From the NCBI RefSeq assembly GCF_900890425.1, contig NZ_CAAHFG010000004.1, positions 242,798 to 306,797 on the forward strand: a DNA stretch of 64,000 nucleotides. Reading direction: 5' to 3'. Below are positions 53,120-60,774 of this stretch, in pieces. The stretch is from Pontiella desulfatans (GTDB taxonomy: Bacteria > Verrucomicrobiota > Kiritimatiellia > Kiritimatiellales > Pontiellaceae). The notes beneath the pieces are model-generated. The model saw nothing but the letters and a program-made list of their open reading frames with translations. It ran no database searches and had not been told where the DNA came from. Each line of letters starts with the position of its first letter. The first letter of the stretch is position 1. The position numbers and the translations under genes are program-made.

Positions 53120-55288
53120 CTACGCCTCCGCAAAGCTGGTGAAACCGTGCTCGGCCAGCCGCCTGCGCATGCGGGCCAGTTTTTCCAGCGAGCCCGGATA
53201 GAGGGCGTTTTCTGCCACCAGCACTTCATCCTTGATCGGATCGTTTTCCGGACGGGCGTCCTCCTTCAAGCAAAGCCGGATCAGGGCCGCCAAGACCGGA
53301 CCGAGCTTCTTTTTAGAGCCGTGCAACTTGGGCAGCAGCTTCTGCATGATCGCCGCATCCATGGCGGATTCCATTTTCCAATCCTTGGAAGAAAGCTCTT
53401 TGTGGAAATAGACTAAGCGGCAGATTTCATGCGCCGTGCGGTAACCGAATTCCGCGCCGGCTTCTTTCAGCTGCGGGAAAAACTCCATCAGCACCTTCGA
53501 CACCGCCTCACGGGTAGCGTCATCTAAAGGAACATCCTTCTGCTTCGCCGCCGCCACAAATGCTTTGGCATATTGCGCACCCTGCCCCTCTAGTTCTTTC
53601 AGATTGGGCTTCACCGGATTTTCAAGGAACGACTTCATTTCGTCGTCCGAAACCCGAAACTCAATCACATTGGCGCGATCCAGCACCTTCGGGCTGAACA
53701 TGTAGGTCGTTTCATCGACGTTAACCGTACCGATCACAAACAGGTTTTTCGGAATCTTCAGCTTCGCCGGAACCCCGTTCCAATCCTCGCCGGTATCATC
53801 ATGCAGACTAATCGCCTCGCCCGACTCCATCGCCGACAGAAAGTCCGCGAAATACCGTTCGACGTGCGACAGGTTCATCTCATCCAGAATCAGGAAATAA
53901 GGATGCTCCGGATCGGCCTGCGCCCGCAGAATCAAATCCAGCGCCCCGTTGTCCGGCTTGCGATAATGCCCGGGATTCAGCGCATCCGGATAGCCCAGCA
54001 GATTTTCATTGCTCGTCCAGTCCGCGCCGACAGAGATCAGTTCATATTTAGATTCTATTTTTTCCAGTGTTGCGTTTTCAATCCAGTGACATGCCAGCGC
54101 TTTTAGCGGAGCATGAAACGAATTAAGGGTTGGGCTATATTCCAAGCCTGTCTCTATAACCTTCCGCTGAATCTCTTGTGATGGTGTTGCAAGGTCAAAG
54201 CCATTTTCCTTAATGGACTCAACCCACTTCTCAACCAAATCAAAGGGTAAAAATGTATTGGAACTACTGCCGCTCTGCCCGACCTTAACCCCTAAACGAT
54301 CAACATCTAAAACTGTATATATTGATCTGGCGGCATTCACCTCCATTCCTTTAAGAAAAGGGTTACGCACACCTCTCCTTCCAGTAATCCATTTTGAAAG
54401 TGCCTGCGCCAACTGCGTTTTCCCTGAACCCGACAGGCCGGTGAGAATAAGAAACGGTTTTGCGTGAAGAGCCGAACAAACCATCGTCGGCAACGAGGCA
54501 TTTACCGCTAGCCCCGCACCATCGAGTGCAGTAGAAAATGCATCCATAGAAAACGGCATTGATTTAATGGAGGTAGATAATGCCTTTCCCTGTTGTATGC
54601 TCATTTTATTCTGCTGATGTTCCATGTATTCAAAAAGCAACCATGGGAAAAGACTAAGCCATCCTTCGGGGAGACCTCCCCGGTCAATATTATACAGCTC
54701 TTTCATTAAAAAGATGTTGCGTGACAGCCAAGAATCCCCCGAGTGCGGCGGCTCATACTTCGCTATTATCTGTTCACTCTGGAGCCATGCAAAAAGCCTA
54801 TTAAACTTTCCTTCGTCCACCACCGTAGACAGCTCTGCGGGGGCACATGCGGCAAAAATTCGATTAATCAGAACCCGGTTATGCTTCACACTTGGCTGAT
54901 TTACCCACCATTCATTGAATCTGAAAAACAGCTCATTATTCAGTGGGTTAACTATGATTTCCCTGAGAAACTTTTCAAACTGTGGAGCTTCCCTAAATTG
55001 AGCTAAATGCTCTCGGCTGATAACAGACTGCCCCCGAGAGGCTATTCCATTTAGAAGTTCTCCAACTAGCTTCCAAACGAAGCCCTCGAATGACTGGTCA
55101 GACAAAGATTCCAATCCGGCATACAAGCGATAGTCTGACAACTTGCCCGCCTTAAGCTGGAGCCTTTCCCTAATTTCCTGAATGTCTTTAGTAAAGTGAT
55201 TGTAATTCTCAAACCACTCCGACACCCGGTCTTCAGGAGTAGCCAACAGTTCATCAAACAGCTTTTGACGCATCTCTTTCATAATCAT
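53120..55288 (-). CDS. McrB-like AAA+ NTPase
   Basis: This protein is 722 residues long. A helical N-terminal region (1-260) without recognised motifs probably binds target or partner. The AAA+ core has Walker A GLSGSGKT (284-291), a long insert, Walker B FLILDEMN (465-472), then the McrB signature TVNVDETTYMFSPKVLDRAN (521-540, sensor and NxxD-type element). The insert carries VGADWTSNENLLGYPDALNP, typical of McrB-like partners of DUF2357 nucleases. It should power translocation or assembly of the nuclease at foreign or modified nucleic acid. It is the first gene of the operon. A second ATG two codons later is an equal start candidate. Confidence 0.9.
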   Translation of the reverse strand: MIMKEMRQKLFDELLATPEDRVSEWFENYNHFTKDIQEIRERLQLKAGKLSDYRLYAGLESLSDQSFEGFVWKLVGELLNGIASRGQSVISREHLAQFREAPQFEKFLREIIVNPLNNELFFRFNEWWVNQPSVKHNRVLINRIFAACAPAELSTVVDEGKFNRLFAWLQSEQIIAKYEPPHSGDSWLSRNIFLMKELYNIDRGGLPEGWLSLFPWLLFEYMEHQQNKMSIQQGKALSTSIKSMPFSMDAFSTALDGAGLAVNASLPTMVCSALHAKPFLILTGLSGSGKTQLAQALSKWITGRRGVRNPFLKGMEVNAARSIYTVLDVDRLGVKVGQSGSSSNTFLPFDLVEKWVESIKENGFDLATPSQEIQRKVIETGLEYSPTLNSFHAPLKALACHWIENATLEKIESKYELISVGADWTSNENLLGYPDALNPGHYRKPDNGALDLILRAQADPEHPYFLILDEMNLSHVERYFADFLSAMESGEAISLHDDTGEDWNGVPAKLKIPKNLFVIGTVNVDETTYMFSPKVLDRANVIEFRVSDDEMKSFLENPVKPNLKELEGQGAQYAKAFVAAAKQKDVPLDDATREAVSKVLMEFFPQLKEAGAEFGYRTAHEICRLVYFHKELSSKDWKMESAMDAAIMQKLLPKLHGSKKKLGPVLAALIRLCLKEDARPENDPIKDEVLVAENALYPGSLEKLARMRRRLAEHGFTSFAEA

Positions 55289-55319
55289 TTTGCCACCAAT
55301 TTTCCCCGTTGTTTTCTAA

Positions 55320-55490
55320 AAGCCCTTCCCCGATCCAGAATTTTACTTCCAGAACTGCTTCCCGCTCTTTCCTGCAATTGAAATCAATGACCCTGACATC
55401 AACGAATACTTCTGCGGGTTCAACACCGCTATACCCACGCTCCTATACTCTGAATTTGAATCCCGCCTGATCGGCCTTTCCCCGGCTTGA
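55320..55490 (+). pseudogene. Possible C-terminal remnant of an unknown gene
   Basis: In the 239-base gap between the McrB-like gene and VapC, a plus-strand frame without start reads ...PDPEFYFQNCFPLFPAIEIN, DPDINEYFCGFNTAIPTLLY and SEFESRLIGLSPA, then TGA at 55488. The amino-acid composition looks protein-like. An upstream in-frame stop and the lack of a start suggest a decayed fragment. No family is recognised. Confidence 0.3.
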
Positions 55491-55527
55491 ACCGAGCTTC
55501 GAGGCCCCTGTATTTTTTTTCAGTAAC

Positions 55528-55935
55528 CTATTGCTTCAGCCAAACGATCGCCTTCAACGAGACTTCCAACGGCTGGAACTCCGGATCGCCGGTAACCAGC
55601 TCGGCTTTTTTTATTTGGGTTAGTGACGCGGCGTAGGCATCGGCCAATGACATTCTGTATGCCGCCTTGAATTCGGCCGCCTGCTCGGTAAGCACCGGAT
55701 CGGTTTCAACAATTTCAATGGGGAAATCCTTTAGCGACGTCTGAACCTGCTTCCATGCGGCAAGGTTCCGTTTACGGATCACCTTGTATCCCACCTCAGC
55801 CCAATTCACAGAACAGATGAAGAGCCGTTTTTTATCTTCGAGTGATTTCGCAAAATAGTCCCGGACGATATCCGCACCGGCTTCATTCCGAAGAAATGAG
55901 ATGATTGCAAAACTGTCGAGCACTGCATTCTTCAT
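55528..55935 (-). CDS. PIN-domain toxin (VapC-like)
   Basis: This 135-residue protein starts at MKNAVLDSFAIISFLRNEAG, one base after the antitoxin stop, with GGAGGGG upstream. PIN-domain acidic residues are visible in VLDSFAI (Asp), VNWAEVGY (Glu) and MSLADAYAASL (Asp). The final motif VTGDPEFQPLE supplies the last Asp. VapC-type toxins are RNases that cleave tRNA or rRNA when the antitoxin is lost. Length is typical (about 130). An in-frame extension to 56085 overlaps the antitoxin and is rejected. Confidence 0.9.
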   Translation of the reverse strand: MKNAVLDSFAIISFLRNEAGADIVRDYFAKSLEDKKRLFICSVNWAEVGYKVIRKRNLAAWKQVQTSLKDFPIEIVETDPVLTEQAAEFKAAYRMSLADAYAASLTQIKKAELVTGDPEFQPLEVSLKAIVWLKQ

Positions 55936-55936
55936 C

Positions 55937-56179
55937 CTACCCCTCCTTCGCAACTTCCTCTGCGTGCTCCTGCACAATCTCTTCCGACCAGTTTTCACCG
56001 TCATCTCCGGAAAGCATGCCCTGGAGCGATCCGATATAGGCTTCTGTGATCGGGCGGATAACAATCGTGTTGTTCTTTTCATCAAACACCAGACGGGTAC
56101 CCGGCTTGATCCCTAGCTTCCTCCGGAGTTTAGCAGGAATAACCACCTGCCCTTTTGTCGTTACGATTCCAGTATCCAT
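55937..56179 (-). CDS. AbrB/SpoVT-family antitoxin (VapB-like)
   Basis: This 80-residue protein has an N-terminal AbrB/MazE-type swapped-hairpin DNA-binding domain (GIVTTKGQVVIPAKLRRKLG, IKPGTRLVFDEKNNTIVIRP). A C-terminal helix rich in Glu probably wraps the toxin. It is translated just ahead of the PIN toxin and should repress the pair's own promoter, which lies in the AT-rich region 56180-56280. GGAGG is placed correctly before the ATG. Confidence 0.9.
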   Translation of the reverse strand: MDTGIVTTKGQVVIPAKLRRKLGIKPGTRLVFDEKNNTIVIRPITEAYIGSLQGMLSGDDGENWSEEIVQEHAEEVAKEG

Positions 56180-56383
56180 TTTCGCCTCCTTGAACCACTT
56201 AAACCTACTATGTATTTATGGTGCGTCAATTTAAATTTGGCTTACTTTTTATTTTTGCCTTACATTAGTATTTTTTACTACTGATGGAAGGCGATGCACG
56301 GATGCCTTTCAATCTCGCCCCGAGGCCTGTGGTTATTGCGAAACCCAGGGTTATGGATCCGGCCGCTAAATGGGGGGAGGATA

Positions 56384-56466
56384 GCCACGAAGAGGCGCAC
56401 GCGAAGCGGGACGAAGTCAACCAACACAAAGCCCCGAACCTCTGGGGTTTCGTGCCTCTTTGTGGC
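56384..56466. repeat. Palindromic GCCACGAAGAGGC element
   Basis: GCCACGAAGAGGC (56384-56396) pairs with GCCTCTTTGTGGC (56454-56466) at 12 of 13 positions. Inside, AAAGCCCC and GGGGTTTC form a second stem. It lies in the 694-base non-coding stretch 56180-56873, which otherwise holds GC-rich hairpins, a tRNA terminator and a tRNA fragment but no convincing gene. Confidence 0.85.
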
Positions 56467-56520
56467 CATTAATCAGTCGCATGGGATGCTCAATATGTAA
56501 TCGCCGGAGCCATAATACCC

Positions 56521-56597
56521 CGCTGCTTGCAGCGATTTGTGGAGGGTCGACGGCCTCGGCGACTTCCGAGGGCAAGGCTTGGCTCGGCGGCCCGAGC
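56521..56597. repeat. Cluster of three GC-rich hairpins (REP/BIME-like)
   Basis: Three perfect short palindromes stand in a row: CGCTGC-TT-GCAGCG (56521-56534), CCTCGG-CGACTT-CCGAGG (56554-56571) and GCTCGG-CGGC-CCGAGC (56582-56597). Clusters of GC-rich imperfect palindromes are the form of REP/BIME sequences, the substrates of RAYT proteins. A RAYT gene lies 3.4 kb away. Whether these are its substrate is not shown. Confidence 0.5.
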
Positions 56598-56643
56598 TCC
56601 CGCGCGCCACCATGGAAGCGGCCAACCTAGCCGAAAACAAGAA

Positions 56644-56675
56644 AACCCCCGCCAGCATTGACTGGAACGGGGGTT
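56644..56675 (-). terminator. Terminator downstream of the tRNA-Lys site
   Basis: Read on the minus strand, AACCCCCG and CGGGGGTT flank a loop and are followed by TTC TTG. It lies ten bases beyond the CCA end of the tRNA fragment, so it is the original tRNA transcript terminator. Confidence 0.75.
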
Positions 56676-56685
56676 ATTTTGAAAA

Positions 56686-56734
56686 TGGTAGAAGCGCAGG
56701 GGCTCGAACCCTGGACCCGCTGATTAAGAGTCAG
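56686..56734 (-). other. 3' half of a tRNA-Lys(CTT) gene; attachment site of an integrated element
   Basis: On the minus strand the segment reads from the anticodon stem, with loop CTCTTAA (anticodon CTT), through the T arm CAGGG-TTCGAGC-CCCTG to acceptor strand CGCTTCT, A and CCA. The 5' half (acceptor, D arm) is absent: upstream sequence does not pair. Only four of five anticodon-stem pairs remain. A tyrosine integrase gene starts 140 bases away. This is the pattern left when an element integrates in a tRNA 3' end, with the intact tRNA restored at the far end, outside this window. Confidence 0.85.
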
Positions 56735-56873
56735 AGCACCTACATTTGGAACACTGTTCTAAACACGATACTTACGATATTTTAGGCAACTATATATGCA
56801 ACCATTATGCAACGGATCTTGATTTTCAACTGACACCCCTATACGTTGGTTGGACTTTTCAAGGAGCATTATT

Positions 56874-58172
56874 ATGAGTAAAGAGAAGCCGAATATCAAA
56901 AATGATGGATATGAAATCCATGCCGGATATCGTATCAGGTTACTGAACTCCAAATCCGGAAAAAGGTACCAGGTAGACCTCGGTCGCTCCACAGGTAAAC
57001 ACATTCGCCTTTCCTTCGAAACACTGAAGGCAGCCCGCAACTGCGCCTTTGAAAAGAGCAATGAGAAGAAAAATCATGGGGTCAAAGTTCTGGGGTTCAC
57101 GGACAAACAGAGGAATGATGCTGTTACCGCCCTTAAGATTTTGAACTCTTTTGGCATAAACCTTCGCGAGGCTGCCAACTTCTATGCAAAGCACAACCAG
57201 ATTGTAGACCATACGAACGGCACAGGACAGCTTGTTAAACGTTACCTTGAATCCCAGAAACAGCGGATGCAGGCTAATGAGTTACGTGAGCGCTCCTACA
57301 ACGAGTGTGAAAAACATCTTAAGAAGTTTCGGGGTTCAATGGAGACAATGGCGGTAGACACCATCACAGCCGACGATATCGATGAATGGCTCGACAGACA
57401 GAACTTCGGTGCTACCAGCCGGAATAATCACCGGCGTTATATCAGTGGCTTCTTTAACTGGTGCCTGGAGCAGAGCAAAATTGCCGCCAACCCCGTTCTA
57501 CGCACTCGGAAGGTTAAGAAGGCCAGCCACACACCAGAAATTTATACAACGAAAGATACTGAGACCATCATGAAGGCGTGCGAACAGTTCGTGGCATCAA
57601 CCGTGAGGGCTGCTGACGGGAAAAAACTCGCTATCCGGAAAGTCAAAGTAGAGGGAAAAATGGTCGTGCCAGACAAGAAAACCCTTATTCCATATATGGC
57701 TCTAGCCTTCTTTGCGGGTATACGCCCCAACGAAATCACTCGACTAAAATGGAAGGATATCGACCTGCAGATGGATGAGATCCATGTAAATGCTGACACC
57801 TCTAAGACTTCAACGGCCCGCATTGTTCATATATCGGCCAATCTCAAGAAGTGGCTCATCCCATATCGGGGTGATAGCTCCATGCTGATATACCCCTATT
57901 CCGACACCGTGCTCCGAAGCTGGCGCCGGGCCATCTTTAAAGAACTCGATATTAAATACATCCAGGATGGTGCCCGGCACTCGTTCGCCACCTACTATCT
58001 GGCCTTAAACTCGATGGACGACACGATTCAGGAGTTGGGACACACGGATACCAAGATGCTGTTTAAGCATTATCGTGGCTTAGCGAAAAACCGGAAAAAT
58101 CAGGCCAAGGAATACTTCAAGATTGCACCCGCGAAGAACGCGAAGGTCATCCAGATCTCAAAAGCGGTCTAG
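56874..58172 (+). CDS. Tyrosine-type site-specific integrase
   Basis: This protein is 432 residues long. ATG 56874 is preferred (AAGGAG nine bases upstream) over TTG 56850. An N-terminal SAM-like core-binding domain is followed by the catalytic domain with Arg in GIRPNEITRLKWKDIDL. GARHSFATYY supplies the second Arg and His, LGHTDTKMLFKHYRG the last His and the nucleophile Tyr. It should integrate and excise its element at the adjacent tRNA-Lys site. The frame ends 28 bases before a convergent helix-turn-helix gene. Confidence 0.93.
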   Translation: MSKEKPNIKNDGYEIHAGYRIRLLNSKSGKRYQVDLGRSTGKHIRLSFETLKAARNCAFEKSNEKKNHGVKVLGFTDKQRNDAVTALKILNSFGINLREAANFYAKHNQIVDHTNGTGQLVKRYLESQKQRMQANELRERSYNECEKHLKKFRGSMETMAVDTITADDIDEWLDRQNFGATSRNNHRRYISGFFNWCLEQSKIAANPVLRTRKVKKASHTPEIYTTKDTETIMKACEQFVASTVRAADGKKLAIRKVKVEGKMVVPDKKTLIPYMALAFFAGIRPNEITRLKWKDIDLQMDEIHVNADTSKTSTARIVHISANLKKWLIPYRGDSSMLIYPYSDTVLRSWRRAIFKELDIKYIQDGARHSFATYYLALNSMDDTIQELGHTDTKMLFKHYRGLAKNRKNQAKEYFKIAPAKNAKVIQISKAV

Positions 58173-58199
58173 ATACCCGCCACATACGGCAATACAAAA

Positions 58200-58763
58200 C
58201 TAAGCGGCCAACTCCCTCAACCATTCCCGCTCAGCCCGTTGCTTTACTCTTTCCGCCTCCGCTCGCCGCTTATCCATATCCACTTCATAAGGATTTTCGG
58301 GAGGATCTTCAGGCAGCTCGAACTCCTTCTTGTTGAAGACGCTATCGATTAGCTTGTCGTACCAATACCTTACAGCGGACATGGACAGATCCAGACCATG
58401 CCTTTCCCTCAGCCACACCTGTATATTTTCACTACCGTTGACCAAGCCAAATGAGAGATGGCCCAGCAGGTCTTCGACAACCTCGGGGGTGAGTGCGGGT
58501 TTGCGGTCGCGCTTGTAGTTATTCTGCACCAGCTCTAGGGGGCCGCCCTCGTTCCATTGCCTAACCCAATTCGTCACACTCGATGCACTACAGCCAACCA
58601 GCTTGGAAATTTCATGGGTTGAGTACTTCCCAGAGAAGGCATACAGGATAACCTGAAGCCTTCGGCGGGCCTTCTTATCCTTCAGGTGATTGGCGTCGTC
58701 AATCATGTCCAGAATGTCTTCACGGGAATAGATAGTGGAGGTAATTTTAAGTCTCGGTCTCAT
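58200..58763 (-). CDS. Helix-turn-helix DNA-binding protein of the integrated element
   Basis: This 187-residue protein has an N-terminal transposase-like helix-turn-helix (RLQVILYAFSGKYSTHEISK, LVGCSASSVTNWVRQW) and a second winged-helix-like part (ALTPEVVEDLLGHLSFG, WLRERHGLDLSMSAVRYWYD), as in IS630 or Tc1-type N termini. The DDE catalytic part is missing. The tail is instead charged and helical (DMDKRRAEAERVKQRAEREW). It is likely a regulator or small DNA-packaging-type protein rather than a transposase. It is divergent from the next gene, whose possible start codon is one base away. Confidence 0.65.
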   Translation of the reverse strand: MRPRLKITSTIYSREDILDMIDDANHLKDKKARRRLQVILYAFSGKYSTHEISKLVGCSASSVTNWVRQWNEGGPLELVQNNYKRDRKPALTPEVVEDLLGHLSFGLVNGSENIQVWLRERHGLDLSMSAVRYWYDKLIDSVFNKKEFELPEDPPENPYEVDMDKRRAEAERVKQRAEREWLRELAA

Positions 58764-58764
58764 A

Positions 58765-59343
58765 ATGGTAAATTATAACAAACCGCAGCTTAAAAAACAC
58801 TGTTTATCCCAGATAATATTAAGTTCTTATCACTTTATCACCAACAGGTTATCTTGCAATAGGCTGGCCGTCGACAACCCCGTAGTTATCGACAATGATG
58901 CTCCAGTGAGATTGGAGTTAACGGAACCAGTTCAAGCTTGCCTTGAAAAGTTAACCTACACACATATATCCTGTGCGCGGCTAGCCGGATACTCACACGA
59001 TTCTGCCGGTGTACGTGCATTGGAAGCCGAACGCTGGCCGCACATCAGGCTGATGCTCACTCGATGCGAATGGAAGCCGCGTGACATTGATGAAGAGGCG
59101 CTTAAGAAAGATATGACCCGCGATGATATCACCCTTTGGCTTTCACGTATGATTCAGGATCCGGCCATTCCGATACGCCAGCAGCTCTCAGCAGCACGAC
59201 AGCTTACGAATCTCAATGGATGGGATGATCCGAAGAAACGGAAGCCGGATGAGAAGTCTATATTCGCAGACATCATGAAATCGATTGACGGTACAAGCAC
59301 AGGCTTACCGGGCAGCGGATCCAATAATTGGGTCAACGACTGA
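58765..59343 (+). CDS. Terminase-small-subunit-like protein
   Basis: This protein is at most 192 residues. The first 45 codons look non-coding, and a start near GTG 58906 is possible. The body (VQACLEKLTYTHISCARLAG, then LWLSRMIQDPAIPIRQQLSA and ARQLTNLNGWDDPKKRKP) resembles the DNA-binding small terminase proteins of prophages by helix pattern only, a weak match. It is carried between the integrase and a strong plus-strand terminator at 59558. No large terminase or structural genes follow, so the element is either not a phage or is badly reduced. Confidence 0.45.
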   Translation: MVNYNKPQLKKHCLSQIILSSYHFITNRLSCNRLAVDNPVVIDNDAPVRLELTEPVQACLEKLTYTHISCARLAGYSHDSAGVRALEAERWPHIRLMLTRCEWKPRDIDEEALKKDMTRDDITLWLSRMIQDPAIPIRQQLSAARQLTNLNGWDDPKKRKPDEKSIFADIMKSIDGTSTGLPGSGSNNWVND

Positions 59344-59557
59344 GTTTATTTCACAGCCAACTCCTGAAATGGACTCAAAAGAGTTGGGTACAGAAATGGG
59401 TTCGACTGAGATGCACCTGCTCCAAACGGAGATCTTTTCAGACCAATCCTCCGGTTACGGTCATTTTTTACAGGTATTTGTACTGCGGATTGGTTTTCGT
59501 AGGGACAGGGTTGATGTAACCGAACTGGCATAATCTACCGCCGCTTCAAGTCACATA

Positions 59558-59592
59558 CCGGAGTTTCCTCTAACGAGGCTCTCCGGTTTTTT
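59558..59592 (+). terminator. Strong terminator closing the integrated segment
   Basis: CCGGAG (59558-59563) pairs with CTCCGG (59581-59586), with inner CCTC/GAGG pairing across TAAC, then T7. The 279 bases 59344-59622 before the AraC fragment hold this and no convincing gene; a short frame ending at 59533 has no recognised homology. Confidence 0.85.
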
Positions 59593-59622
59593 TCGCATAC
59601 CATCTTCGGGATTCCCCTCTCC

Positions 59623-59845
59623 TCACGACCCTTCCCGATATTCGAGCGGCGCAAGGCCGGTCTTCTTTTTGAAAGCCCGGTAAAAATTTGAAAGGTCACT
59701 AAAGCCACATTCATACGCAATGGCTGTTGGACTGTGGTCCGATTTCTTTAACAACCTGCATGCATGCTCAATGCGTAGCGCACGAAGATGATTCAACCAC
59801 GAAGTGCCATTCACATGCCTGAACAACTGAGAAAACCTTCGTTCC
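59623..59845 (-). pseudogene. AraC-family regulator, C-terminal fragment
   Basis: Only the DNA-binding end remains: RRFSQLFRHVNGTSWLNHLR, ALRIEHACRLLKKSDHSPTA and IAYECGFSDLSNFYRAFKKK, ending at PLEYREGS. This includes the full second helix-turn-helix and the PxxYR end. The sensor domain and first helix are lost. Beyond about 59845 the sequence belongs to an oppositely oriented gene fragment, so a deletion or inversion joined two truncated genes. Confidence 0.85.
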
Positions 59846-59886
59846 CTGCCATGGCCGGCCTCCCCTCCTTCATCGGTGATCATGGC

Positions 59887-60660
59887 AACGTACAAAACCC
59901 TACGATGATCTTCCGCCTCATGGGCGTGGACAGTAATACCTTCTGGAACACCTATGGTCCAAATTCAATCATGAATATGCAGATCAGCCAGATGATCGCC
60001 GAAAGCCATGCCAACGGCTCCTATTATCTTCCCCGCAGCAAAGTCTTCCTGTTCCCGGGAACTCATCCGGGAGAAGTTCTCTGCAATTGCACCCGCGTCA
60101 TCGGCAAAGATGGGCGAGAGCTTAATCCGCTGATAAACAAAGACTTCACCGAAGCCGAAACGGAAGGTCGTCGGCAGGCGCGCGAATACGAGCGCTTTTT
60201 CAGGGATCACCTCAAAGGTTTCGAGCATGCACATATCATTGATACCGGCGTACAGGTAGGCGTTCGTCAGACCCGTCAGGGCGTCGGAACCTCGATGCTG
60301 AAAAATGATGATGTTGTTAAAGGAGCAAAATTCAATGACGGCATCGCCCGCTCCGCATGGCCAATCGAACTGCATAGCGGCAGTAAGCCCAAAGTGGAAT
60401 GGTTATTTAACGACTATTACGAAGTTCCATACGGTTGCTTCGTTCCTGAACAGGGAGAAAACCTTTTGTTTGCCGGCCGCTGCCTTTCCGCCGAACACGA
60501 AGCCGTCGCCTCAGCCCGGGTCACCGCTCAATGCTTCTCCTACGGTCATGCAGTCGGCCATGCCGCCGCCCTATGCATCAAGGAAAAACTTACACCTCGG
60601 AACATTGATGGCGAATCACTTCGGGAGATTCTAAACAAGGACAATGCTCGACTGGACTGA
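59887..60660 (+). pseudogene. FAD-dependent oxidoreductase (FAD_oxidored), N-terminally truncated
   Basis: The frame 59788-60660 carries the C-terminal part of a PF12831-type flavoprotein. Recognisable motifs are NPTMIFRLMGVDSNTFW, HAHIIDTGVQVGVRQTRQGVG, EWLFNDYYEVPYGCFVPEQG and ENLLFAGRCLSAEHEAVASA. The N-terminal GxGxxG FAD-binding region is missing, since homology begins only near 59887, next to the AraC fragment. PVC bacteria have many of these enzymes in carbohydrate or sulfatase clusters. It is followed four bases later by a truncated crotonase gene. Confidence 0.85.
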
Positions 60661-60663
60661 AAC

Positions 60664-60774
60664 ATGATTAAGCAGACAACAACATCTGATGGCGTCATAA
60701 TACTCACGTTGAACCGTCCGGAACGACGCAATTGGCTATTGCGAACTGCCACGCGAGAGCGATGGCTAGGCTAA
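60664..60774 (+). pseudogene. Crotonase/enoyl-CoA hydratase, N-terminal stub
   Basis: ATG 60664 begins a typical crotonase N terminus (MIKQTTTSDGVIILTLNRPE, then RRN), which breaks off after codon 23. The frame ends at TAA 60772-60774 with unrelated residues. The normal protein would have about 260 residues. The stretch 60775-61271 that follows holds no recognised gene and precedes a transposase, so an insertion-linked deletion probably removed the rest. Confidence 0.75.

Noticed and set aside
56284-56500. Short frames of about 60 codons on both strands around 56.3-56.5 kb
   Set aside because: They lie on a palindromic repeat, overlap each other in opposite frames and have no ribosome site or homology.
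56686-56734. Annotating a functional tRNA-Lys here
   Set aside because: The D arm and 5' acceptor strand are absent and one anticodon-stem pair is broken, so only a 3' fragment is present.
59285-59533. Short plus-strand frame ending just before the terminator at 59558
   Set aside because: It starts at a TTG inside the preceding gene, a competing frame overlaps it, and no homology is recognised; left as uncertain non-coding.
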